Assembly (NCBI GenBank): GCA_027365375.1
Contig: DAHXNM010000222.1
Location: 1 to 6,428, forward strand
Direction: 5' to 3'
DNA from: Ferrimicrobium sp.
Lineage (GTDB): Bacteria; Actinomycetota; Acidimicrobiia; Acidimicrobiales; Acidimicrobiaceae
DNA length: 6,428 bases
This document shows, piece after piece, positions 1 through 6,428 of this stretch (its first letter is position 1; the number at the start of each line of letters is the position of its first letter). The position numbers and the translations under genes are program-made. The notes under the pieces were generated by a model, which saw nothing but the letters and a program-made list of their open reading frames with translations, was not told the DNA's origin and made no database searches.

Positions 1-993
1 ATCGCTCACCAACTGAATCGAACGATCAGCCTGACCGAGTGCAGTCTCTAGGAGTTGTATGTGTTCATTTGGCTCAAGGCTGTCACCAAACTCGTTGAGA
101 GTGGTTATAGCGGTCTTTATGCCGGCCAGAGGAGTTAGGAGATCATGGGATACAGTGCGCAGCAGGGACGCGCGCCAGCTATCGATCTCATGTAAGGTGT
201 CGAGTTTCAGACGGGTATCGTGCAGTTGAGTTCGCTCGAGGGCGGCCGATATCTGGCTAGCTACGACGTTCAGAGCCTGAACAAGGACATCAGGCAACTC
301 GTCATTCCAGATGACAAGAAAACCAAAGTTGTCGCTCAGGGTAGAGAGGGCGAATGATCGAACCCTGAGTGTTTCGATCGTGATTGCTCCACTACGAGCC
401 ATGCCGTTCGAACCGATGAACGTCTTGGCGACAGTGTCAGCAAACTCCTGATCACCGGCGATATTAGTTGGTTGGAGCACGTTTCCTTCTGCACGGAGCG
501 CCATCGCTCCTCGTAGGTCAAGCAGGTTAACGGTTCGCTCGGTTGCAGTACGCCAGACCTGTTCTACCGAGTGTTCGCTAATCAAGGTGGCAGGGAGGAT
601 CGCGAGTCTCTCGAGAATGCGTGCCTGATAGAGCGCGCGTTCGCGTTGGATTAGAAACCTTAGATTGATGATGACCGCGACAATGCCGACGAGCACATAG
701 ACACCGAGAGGGATCCAATTGGCTGCCGTTCCCACCGCCAAGGTGCCGTAAGGGGGAATGAAAAATAGATCATAGGCACCAAATCCGGCGATTATGGAGA
801 CAACGCCGGCCAAGAGACCGCCAATTGCAATGCTCACAACCAAGGGAACGACGAGAATGAGCGCTATAGAGGCGGCTGGAATCTGGCTTCGAAATGGAAT
901 GAAGAGTGCAGAAAATAACCCAATCATCACGACACCCAGGCCGACTCCAAGCAGAGCTGACCGGTCGTAAGCGGTTAACGATTTACGAATCAT
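1..993 (-). CDS. KdpD C-terminal-half sensor histidine kinase (DUF4118 + GAF-like + HisKA), 3' end outside window
   Basis: Reading leftwards from ATG at 993 the frame stays open for 331 codons to the window edge, so only the N-terminal part is present. What is seen: about four hydrophobic segments near residues 14-34, 42-56, 58-72 and 93-113, with the KdpD-type motif YDLFFIPPYGTLAV at 74-87, diagnostic of the DUF4118 membrane region. A GAF-like linker follows at about 122-256, then a coiled stretch and the HisKA box SHDLLTPLAGI at 282-292, with His283 the expected phosphoacceptor. The ATP-binding HATPase domain must lie beyond position 1. The protein has no N-terminal KdpD or USP domain; those are encoded separately by the divergent gene at 1041-2207. 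From family knowledge it should autophosphorylate and pass phosphate to a KdpE-like regulator. ATG 993 was chosen because it directly precedes the first membrane segment; no other good in-frame start lies in the 50 bp upstream. Its ribosome site is modest (GTGGG or AGGGGA at 1011-999). It could instead be an unrelated DUF4118 kinase, but its position beside kdp genes argues for a Kdp role. Confidence 0.88.
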   Translation of the reverse strand, partial: MIRKSLTAYDRSALLGVGLGVVMIGLFSALFIPFRSQIPAASIALILVVPLVVSIAIGGLLAGVVSIIAGFGAYDLFFIPPYGTLAVGTAANWIPLGVYVLVGIVAVIINLRFLIQRERALYQARILERLAILPATLISEHSVEQVWRTATERTVNLLDLRGAMALRAEGNVLQPTNIAGDQEFADTVAKTFIGSNGMARSGAITIETLRVRSFALSTLSDNFGFLVIWNDELPDVLVQALNVVASQISAALERTQLHDTRLKLDTLHEIDSWRASLLRTVSHDLLTPLAGIKTAITTLNEFGDSLEPNEHIQLLETALGQADRSIQLVSD

Positions 994-1064
994 GCTTGCC
1001 CACTGTCCCCTAGTATAGAGATGAGTACCCCAAATGGTGGGTGACTGGGAGGGGTGAGTCGGGC
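994..1064. promoter_or_regulatory. Compact divergent start region between the two KdpD halves
   Basis: Only 47 bp separate the kinase ATG (993) from the first in-frame GTG (1041) of the opposing gene, or 71 bp if that gene starts at GTG 1065. On the minus strand TATACT at 1017-1012 resembles a -10 box and would give a leader of roughly a dozen bases; I see no convincing -35 box at the right distance. On the plus strand the overlapping TATAGA at 1014-1019 is a weaker -10 candidate. GGAGGGG at 1048-1054 is the strongest Shine-Dalgarno-like stretch. The region probably carries promoters in both directions, but the boxes are inferred by eye. Confidence 0.35.
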
Positions 1065-2207
1065 GTGGAGTCTTCCTTGACCAATGAAGTCGAGGCCGCT
1101 GGACGTTTTCGCATCTACCTCGGGGCGATGGCGGGAGTGGGAAAGACCTGTGCCATGCTCGATGAAGGTTGGCGCAGACTTCAACGTGGTGCCGATGTGG
1201 TTATTGGGTTGGTAGAGACCCATGGCCGAAGTCATACCCAGGAGTTGATTCGCGACATCCCTGTGATCCCACAAAGAGTGGTGACTTACCAAGGGCGTGA
1301 ATTTACCGAAATGGACACGGGAGCCGTCCTGGCTCGCAACCCTGAGGTGGTACTGGTGGATGAACTCGCTCACACCAACGTTCCAGGATCCGGAGTTCAT
1401 GGCAAGCGATACGAAGACGTACTTGATCTCTTGAATGCAGGTATCGATGTGATTGCAACGCTGAATGTGCAACACATCGAGAGCATCGCGGGCGCGGTTG
1501 AGGAGATGCTCGGGGTTCGAATTGCCGAACGGGTGCCAGATTGGGTGGTTCGCCAGGCCGATCAGATCGAGCTGATTGACTCCTCCCCTCAGCAGCTGAG
1601 GCGTCGTATGCTCCATGGGAATATATATCCTCAGGCCAAGATCCAGTCGGCGCTCGATAATTTCTTCACCACCCAGAATCTGACCGCGCTCAGAGAGCTT
1701 GCTCTGCGTTATGTAGCTGACGAGGCTGACGAGGACCTTCTCTCTTCGTTCGCCAACAGACATGGCAGGAGAGTTTTCGAGACAAGAGAGCGCTACTTGG
1801 TCGGACTTAGTCTCTCGCCGGAGACGCCGCGGGTTTTGCGAAGGGCGGCAAGGATGGCGGCTCGCTCGAAAGCTGATTTGCGTTCTCTGTTGATCATGCC
1901 AGACAGTGACATATCGGAACAGGCTGGTCGCGAGATAGAAGAGCTGAAAAAGCTGAGCCATGATCTCGGGGTAGTTTTCCTCGAGAAGTCCGGTAGCAAG
2001 ATCGCCGACATTATGGTCGAGACCGCCTTCGAACATCAAATCACCCAGATCGTCATCGGTGCCTCTAAGCGTTCTAGGAAAGACGAACTCTTGAAGGGGT
2101 CGATCGTCAATCAGGTGCTTCGTAAGGTTGGTCCTATGGGTATAGATGTCCATGTGATCGGGATCCGCGACTACGACCCAGGCATGGCCGATGTTGAAGA
2201 CGTATAA
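1041..2207 (+). CDS. Stand-alone KdpD N-terminal sensor protein (KdpD domain + USP domain)
   Basis: A soluble protein of 388 residues (380 from GTG 1065) matching the cytoplasmic input half of KdpD only. The KdpD domain spans about 22-235: Walker A GAMAGVGKT at 28-36, the ETHGR motif at 59-63, Walker B with DELAHTN at 107-113, NVQHIES at 142-148, ADQIELID at 173-180, and LRRRMLHGNIY at 186-196. A USP domain follows at about 250-378, beginning RYLVGLSLSP and ending in a nucleotide-binding-like IGASKRSRKDELLKGS segment. There are no membrane helices and no kinase domains, and the stop comes right after the USP fold. Full-length KdpD has about 900 residues, and its first membrane helix begins soon after residue 395 in E. 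coli, so the break is at a natural boundary. The missing half is encoded by the divergent gene at 993-1. It converges on kdpC and is not in that operon. By analogy with short KdpD proteins of cyanobacteria it may modulate the kinase or regulator in trans; this is inference. The start is uncertain: GTG 1041 has a weak ribosome site, while GTG 1065 lies about 12 bases after GGAGG. Confidence 0.92.
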   Translation: MTGRGESGVESSLTNEVEAAGRFRIYLGAMAGVGKTCAMLDEGWRRLQRGADVVIGLVETHGRSHTQELIRDIPVIPQRVVTYQGREFTEMDTGAVLARNPEVVLVDELAHTNVPGSGVHGKRYEDVLDLLNAGIDVIATLNVQHIESIAGAVEEMLGVRIAERVPDWVVRQADQIELIDSSPQQLRRRMLHGNIYPQAKIQSALDNFFTTQNLTALRELALRYVADEADEDLLSSFANRHGRRVFETRERYLVGLSLSPETPRVLRRAARMAARSKADLRSLLIMPDSDISEQAGREIEELKKLSHDLGVVFLEKSGSKIADIMVETAFEHQITQIVIGASKRSRKDELLKGSIVNQVLRKVGPMGIDVHVIGIRDYDPGMADVEDV

Positions 2208-2238
2208 CACAAGAGATAGTGGCGGACGGTTTTCTGGA

Positions 2239-2277
2239 TAGGGGCCATAGGTAGCACGAGGCTCTCTATGACCCCTA
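2239..2277. terminator. Hairpin between convergent kdpD-N and kdpC, probable bidirectional terminator
   Basis: TAGGGGCCATAG (2239-2250) pairs with CTATGACCCCTA (2266-2277), giving 12 positions with a single C/A mismatch. The stem can extend inward through AGC (2253-2255) with GCT (2261-2263), leaving a five-base loop. It occupies the middle of the 73 bp between the stop of the plus-strand gene (2207) and the stop of kdpC (2281), the expected place for a shared terminator. Neither side has a clear U-tract, so it would be a tail-less terminator or an RNA-stabilising hairpin. Confidence 0.6.
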
Positions 2278-2280
2278 GGG

Positions 2281-2817
2281 TCACCGATGCTCGATAGCCG
2301 CGAGGGCGCGATTGAGGCTTAATACATTGACGTAGCTATCGCCAAAGATGCCATACTGTGGGCCAACCGTCTGCGATTTGATCAGCTGGAGCAAACGCTG
2401 TGAGGAGATGCCGGTCGATCGGTGAATCATCGGAATCTGAACGATGACGCTCTGCTGTGATATATCGGGATCGACTTGGCTGCCTGAGGTGGTGACCAGT
2501 TCTTGGGTCGGCTTGACTCCTTGTGCATGCCAGAAGGCGATGAGCGCCTTAGTGTTTTGTAGCAGTTGTTTTGATCGTGGTCCAAGGTTGGTGCCGCCGG
2601 TCGCGGTGTCGTTATCAGCATCGGGACGGCCGTGGAACCAGTGTGTCCCAGTCCAGTGTTGGCCAATCTCGGTGGAACCGTATTGGGTAAGAGATCCCTT
2701 CGCCTGGGATGGGAAGATCACGTTGGCTAGTCCGGTCTCGACGAGTGGGTATGCAAGCCCGATGAAAATAGCAAAGAAGATGACAAGAATGATCGAGCGG
2801 CGGATCTGAGTAAGCAT
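2281..2817 (-). CDS. kdpC: Potassium-transporting ATPase subunit C
   Basis: KdpC is the small single-span subunit of the KdpFABC K+ pump; it associates with KdpA and KdpB at the membrane and has been linked to ATP or potassium affinity and complex stability. The 178 residues are near the family length (190 in E. coli). Visible features are one N-terminal membrane helix at about 7-30, the family motif QAKGSL at 38-43, a central W-x-G-x-x-W-F-H-G-R-P stretch at about 55-65, and TTSGSQVDPDIS at about 109-120, the equivalent of the conserved SGSGLDPHIS block. ATG 2817 overlaps the kdpB TAA by one base and is preceded by GAGG at 2829-2826, eight bases away, which points to translational coupling. 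The gene ends the operon: a hairpin follows at once, and the next gene is on the other strand. In many genomes kdpD would follow here in the same direction. Confidence 0.96.
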   Translation of the reverse strand: MLTQIRRSIILVIFFAIFIGLAYPLVETGLANVIFPSQAKGSLTQYGSTEIGQHWTGTHWFHGRPDADNDTATGGTNLGPRSKQLLQNTKALIAFWHAQGVKPTQELVTTSGSQVDPDISQQSVIVQIPMIHRSTGISSQRLLQLIKSQTVGPQYGIFGDSYVNVLSLNRALAAIEHR

Positions 2818-4856
2818 TAGTACAACCTCGTTACAGTCAGGATGATATCGATCAGTTTGATTCCGATGAAGGGCAGGATTACGCCGCCAACTCCGTAGAT
2901 GAACACGTTTCTTCGTATGATCTCACCAGCGGCAGCAGGTCTAAACTTTACGCCTCTCAATGCCAACGGGATAAGAACGATGATGATTAGGGCGTTGAAG
3001 ATCACAGCAGAGAGGATCGCGGTGATCGGGGAGTGGAGCTGCATGATGTTGAGCACCTTCAGCTGTGGGTAGGCGGCAAGGAAGAGCGCTGGGATAATCG
3101 CGAAGTACTTCGCGATGTCGTTGGCGATAGAGAAGGTAGTGAGCGCTCCCCGGGTTATGAGGAGCTGTTTGCCAACCTCGACTATCTCGATCAACTTGGT
3201 CGGACTTGAGTCAAGGTCGACCATGTTGCCGGCCTCCTTGGCAGCGACCGTTCCTGAGTTCATCGCGACACCGACATCTGCTTGTGCGAGTGCCGGAGCG
3301 TCATTGGTACCGTCTCCGGTCATCGCGACTAGCTTGCCACCCTCCTGCTCCTCCTTGATGAGTTCAAGTTTGCGCTCAGGAGTCGCCTCAGCTAGGTAAT
3401 CATCGACGCCAGCTTCGGAGGCGATCGCGGCCGCGGTTAGTGGATTGTCTCCGGTAATCATGACCGTGCGGATGCCCATTTTGCGCAGCTCTGCGAAGCG
3501 CTCCTTGATACCGGGCTTTACGACGTCTTTGAGTTCGACGACACCTAGCACCTTTTTATTTTGGGCGACCACGAGTGGCGTGGAGCCAGCGTTGGCAATC
3601 TCCTTGGTGAGATCGTCAACCTCAGAAGGAACCTCTCCGCCTTGGTCAAGCACCCATCTCTTTACGGATTCGGTTGCCCCTTTACGAATCTGAATGTCAT
3701 TGATGTTTACGCCTGACATTCTGGTAGTGGCAGAGAAGGGGACGAACTCGTAGTCGGTGGTTGCCTCGTTGTCGCGGATCCCGTACTCGTTCTTCGCGAG
3801 TACGACGATCGAACGACCCTCTGGGGTCTCATCGGCGAGCGACGCGAGCCGAGCGACGCGAGCCATCTCATCATTGGGGGTTCCACCCACTCCTACAAAG
3901 CGAGACGCCATTCTATTCCCGAAGGTGATGGTCCCGGTCTTGTCAAGCAGCAGCGTAGAAACATCGCCAGCAGCTTCTACCGCGCGACCTGACATCGCCA
4001 AAACATTTTTTTGCACCATTCGATCCATTCCAGCGATACCGATCGCCGAGAGTAGGGCGCCGATGGTGGTAGGAATGAGGCAGACAAGGAGGGCTACCAG
4101 GGTGACTATTGCTATTCCTGTATGCGAGAAGTGGGCAAAGTACTCAAGACTTACTACGACGGGAACGAAAATCACCGTCAGCGCTATGAGCAGAATGGTG
4201 AGCGCTATCTCGTTTGGTGTCCTCTGGCGGTTTGCGCCCTCTACCAGCGAGATCATGCGATCTAGGAACGAGTTTCCAGGCGTGGCCGTGATTTTGACAA
4301 CTATCCGGTCGGAGAGTACTTGGGTGCCTCCTGTCACCGATGATCGATCGCCGCCGGCCTCTCTAATGACCGGAGCTGATTCGCCAGTGATGGCGGATTC
4401 GTCGACAGATGCGACACCCTCTACAATCTCTCCATCCGAGGGGATGATATCACTCGCTTCGCAGACTACGAGATCGCCGGTCTTGAGTTGATTTGCCGGC
4501 ACCAGCTCCTCTGATCCATCCGAAGTGAGTCGACGCGCCTCGGTCTCGGTGCGTGTTCTTCGCAAGGTGTCGGCCTGTGCCTTACCACGACCCTCGGCCA
4601 TTGCTTCGGCGAAGTTGGCGAACAGCACTGTAAAGGCGAGTACCACCGTGACTATCCATGAGAACAATGAGGTATGAATGATCGAGGCGATCAAGGTTAC
4701 TATGGTCCCAAGATAGACCACAAACATGACTGGATTGCGAACCTGAACCCGGGGGTCTAGTTTCACGAACGACGATTTGATAGCTGCGGTGAAGATGTCG
4801 CGGTCAAAGAGAGACTTCGACCCCGCTACTCCTTTAGTTCGAACGCCAGCGGTCAT
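2817..4856 (-). CDS. kdpB: Potassium-transporting P-type ATPase subunit B
   Basis: KdpB is the catalytic subunit of the K+ pump: it hydrolyses ATP through a phospho-aspartate cycle and drives K+ import through KdpA. The 679 residues are full length for the family (682 in E. coli). Seen in order: membrane helices at about 43-62 and 65-84, the actuator motif TGES at 157-160, helices at about 217-238 and 247-268 with the conserved LIPTTIG at 260-266, phosphorylation motif DKTGT at 305-309 with Asp305, nucleotide-domain KGAT at 392-395, MITGDNP at 466-472, hinge motif TGDGTNDAP at 513-521, and three C-terminal helices, including Asp580 and Lys583 in the NDIAKYF segment important for coupling. Ser160 of TGES corresponds to the serine whose phosphorylation inhibits E. 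coli KdpB. No key residue is missing. ATG 4856 follows the kdpA TAG with no gap and has GGGAGG at 4871-4866, nine bases upstream. Confidence 0.98.
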   Translation of the reverse strand: MTAGVRTKGVAGSKSLFDRDIFTAAIKSSFVKLDPRVQVRNPVMFVVYLGTIVTLIASIIHTSLFSWIVTVVLAFTVLFANFAEAMAEGRGKAQADTLRRTRTETEARRLTSDGSEELVPANQLKTGDLVVCEASDIIPSDGEIVEGVASVDESAITGESAPVIREAGGDRSSVTGGTQVLSDRIVVKITATPGNSFLDRMISLVEGANRQRTPNEIALTILLIALTVIFVPVVVSLEYFAHFSHTGIAIVTLVALLVCLIPTTIGALLSAIGIAGMDRMVQKNVLAMSGRAVEAAGDVSTLLLDKTGTITFGNRMASRFVGVGGTPNDEMARVARLASLADETPEGRSIVVLAKNEYGIRDNEATTDYEFVPFSATTRMSGVNINDIQIRKGATESVKRWVLDQGGEVPSEVDDLTKEIANAGSTPLVVAQNKKVLGVVELKDVVKPGIKERFAELRKMGIRTVMITGDNPLTAAAIASEAGVDDYLAEATPERKLELIKEEQEGGKLVAMTGDGTNDAPALAQADVGVAMNSGTVAAKEAGNMVDLDSSPTKLIEIVEVGKQLLITRGALTTFSIANDIAKYFAIIPALFLAAYPQLKVLNIMQLHSPITAILSAVIFNALIIIVLIPLALRGVKFRPAAAGEIIRRNVFIYGVGGVILPFIGIKLIDIILTVTRLY

Positions 4857-6428
4857 CTAAAAGAACCTCCCATGTATGACGGCTTCCGCGATGGGCCCAA
4901 GAGCCACCGCAGGAAAGAAATTAAGAGCACCTACAAGCAAGATGATTCCAACTAACAATCCGGTGAACATAGGTGTCGCGGTCAAGAAGGTTCCAGCTGA
5001 CACCGGCACCTCCTCCTTGGCCGCTAGCGATCCAGCCAGAGCCATGACCGGCACGATGACACCAAATCTCCCAATGAGCATGGCGATCGCCCCAGCAATG
5101 TTGTAGTAGGCCGTGTTGGTTCCGAGGCCAGCAAAAGCTGAGCCGTTGTTGTTCGCCTGCGAGGTAAAGGCGTAGAGGATCTCGGAGAATCCATGGGGTC
5201 CATGGTTCAAAATGGCGGCTTGCTCACCAGGAAGAGCGACTGTAATTGCCGTGATGACCAGCACCGTGATAGGCATCACCAGGACACCAACGGATGCCCA
5301 GATGATCTCAGTTTTTTGGATTTTCTTGCGTACGTATTCAGGTGTCCTCCCGACCATAAGGCCAGCAATGAATACGGTTAAGATGGCGAAGATCAAGATC
5401 GTGTACATCCCACTTCCCACGCCGCCTGGGGATACCTCGCCATACATCATGCCTGCCAACATTCCGAGCCCACCGATCGGGGTATAGGAGTCGGCGGAGG
5501 AGTCGACCGAACCGGTAGATGTCTGGGTAGAGGTTACGTTAAATAGCACCGAATTATCGACGCCAAACCGCGACTCTTTGCCAACCATGTTTCCGTGGGT
5601 GCTGGTGATCCCGGCGGCTCGAACGGCCGGGTTGACTCCCTTTTCGGCGGCGAGCGTGAAGGCAAAGGTGCCGGCAAACAGGATGATCATCGCCATGAGC
5701 ACCGCCACCCCTTCGCGGATGTTGCCAACCATTTTTCCGAAGGTGTAGGTAAGAGCTACCGGAATGCTGAGAATAAGTACGATCTCTAGGAAGTTGGTGA
5801 AGGCGGTAGGACTCTCAAAGGGGTGAGCTGAGTTGGCGTTGAAGAAGCCACCACCGTTGGTGCCAAGTTGCTTGATCACCTCCTGCGAAGCGACCGGTCC
5901 TCGAAGAATGGTCTGGTGTACACCATTTAGGACGTTGTGGATATGCGCTGGGCCGAGCAGGGTCTGTGGGGCACCTTGCCATACAAAGACGAGTGTCATG
6001 ACGATGGAGATCGGGAGGAGGACGTAGAAGACGCCGCGGAATAGGTCGACCCAGAAGTTGCCGAGAGTACCGGAGCGTTTGCGAGCAAAGCCGCGGATGA
6101 TCGCAATCGCTACAGCAATCCCAACGGCAGCAGAGACGAAGTTTTGGGTGGCGAGCGCCACCATCTGCGAGAGATACGACATTGTCGTTCCACCGGAGTA
6201 GTTTTGCCAGTTGGTGTTGGTGAGGAATGAAACTGCAGTGTTAAAGGCGAGTGCTGGTGTGACGTCGCTGAGATGTTCGGGATTTAAAGGTAAGTGCCCC
6301 TGTAAAACCAGCAATAGATACGTGAACACAAGTGTGACAAGAGAGAATACGAGCAAGGACCGAAGATACCGACGCCAACTTTGCTCAGATCCCGGCTTTA
6401 TGCCGAGGAGTCGCAACAAAGGCAACTC
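4857..6428 (-). CDS. kdpA: Potassium-transporting ATPase subunit A, 5' end outside window
   Basis: KdpA is the K+-binding, channel-like membrane subunit of the pump, related to the SKT potassium transporters, with four pseudo-repeats each carrying a selectivity-filter loop. The visible 523 codons cover all four filter regions: TNTNWQNYSGG at about 70-80, LGTNGGGFFNANSAHPFE at about 187-204, the GKESRFG block at about 282-288 followed by STGSV near 303-307, and QANNNGSAFAGL at about 423-434. The C-terminal GRFGVIVPVMALAGSL and LLVGALNFFPAVALGP stretches are also typical. E. coli KdpA has 557 residues and begins about 45 residues before the part that aligns with LLRLLGI here, so the first membrane helix lies beyond 6428. 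The reading frame is open to the edge; the in-frame TTG at 6425 should not be taken as the start. The TAG stop at 4859-4857 abuts kdpB. Expression in this family is induced by low K+ through KdpDE; the promoter is not in the window. Confidence 0.97.
   Translation of the reverse strand, partial: ELPLLRLLGIKPGSEQSWRRYLRSLLVFSLVTLVFTYLLLVLQGHLPLNPEHLSDVTPALAFNTAVSFLTNTNWQNYSGGTTMSYLSQMVALATQNFVSAAVGIAVAIAIIRGFARKRSGTLGNFWVDLFRGVFYVLLPISIVMTLVFVWQGAPQTLLGPAHIHNVLNGVHQTILRGPVASQEVIKQLGTNGGGFFNANSAHPFESPTAFTNFLEIVLILSIPVALTYTFGKMVGNIREGVAVLMAMIILFAGTFAFTLAAEKGVNPAVRAAGITSTHGNMVGKESRFGVDNSVLFNVTSTQTSTGSVDSSADSYTPIGGLGMLAGMMYGEVSPGGVGSGMYTILIFAILTVFIAGLMVGRTPEYVRKKIQKTEIIWASVGVLVMPITVLVITAITVALPGEQAAILNHGPHGFSEILYAFTSQANNNGSAFAGLGTNTAYYNIAGAIAMLIGRFGVIVPVMALAGSLAAKEEVPVSAGTFLTATPMFTGLLVGIILLVGALNFFPAVALGPIAEAVIHGRFF

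Noticed and set aside
990..2210. A 406-codon minus-strand open frame lying entirely opposite the KdpD N-terminal gene
   Set aside because: Its translation resembles no family I know, has no domain logic, and mirrors a gene with clear Walker motifs. Long antisense frames of this kind arise from codon bias. Expression data would be needed to revive it.
1007..2278. Short CCCCTAG repeats at 1007-1013 and 2272-2278 as attachment sites or mobile-element ends
   Set aside because: Seven bases are easily matched by chance, no transposase or integrase is present, and the second copy is part of the terminator hairpin.
2208..2280. A small gene (for example a kdpF-like peptide) between kdpC and the KdpD N-terminal gene
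   Set aside because: The 73 bp are taken up by the hairpin and contain no hydrophobic reading frame with a start codon. KdpF, if present, would normally sit upstream of kdpA, outside the window.
2444..2809. A 121-codon plus-strand frame opposite kdpC
   Set aside because: It is fully inside a well-supported kdpC, and its composition is a shadow of that gene.
3757..4491. A 244-codon plus-strand frame opposite kdpB
   Set aside because: It is antisense to the conserved core of kdpB, is rich in Ser, Thr and Arg as expected from a mirrored reading frame, and has no recognisable motifs.
4857..6425. Taking TTG at 6425 as the true start of kdpA
   Set aside because: KdpA proteins have about 45 more N-terminal residues, including a membrane helix, before the LLRLLGI region, and the frame is open to the window edge. 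The start lies outside.

Overview
The window holds most of a Kdp high-affinity potassium-uptake locus and an unusual arrangement of its sensor. On the minus strand, reading leftwards from the right edge, kdpA (5' end outside the window), kdpB and kdpC form a tightly packed operon. The kdpA stop directly abuts the kdpB ATG, and the kdpB stop and kdpC ATG share one base (TAATG). Together they encode the K+-channel-like subunit, the P-type ATPase subunit and the single-span accessory subunit of the KdpFABC pump.

The sensor normally follows as one long gene, kdpD, in the same orientation. Here it is in two pieces on opposite strands. A plus-strand gene (1041-2207, or from about 1065) encodes only the soluble N-terminal half of KdpD: the Walker-type KdpD domain plus a universal-stress-protein (USP) domain. 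It converges on kdpC, with a strong hairpin (2239-2277) in the 73 bp between them. A minus-strand gene starting at 993 and running off the left edge encodes the other half: a four-helix DUF4118 membrane region, a GAF-like linker and the phosphoacceptor histidine box. The two halves are divergent, with only about 50-70 bp between their start codons. The split falls at the cytoplasmic/membrane boundary of classical KdpD.

The likely working model is that the soluble protein supplies the input function in trans to the membrane kinase, which would phosphorylate a KdpE-type regulator to switch on kdpABC. That regulator is not in the window; the region left of position 1 is the first place to look.

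The organism is a bacterium with moderate GC (my estimate, mid-50s percent), GTG start use and a KdpD/DUF4118 style that looks actinobacterial. An acidophilic Acidimicrobiia-type actinomycete is my best guess, but this rests on sequence style only. There are no tRNA, rRNA, CRISPR or insertion-sequence features. The window is almost entirely coding, and no gene-free stretch exceeds 75 bp.
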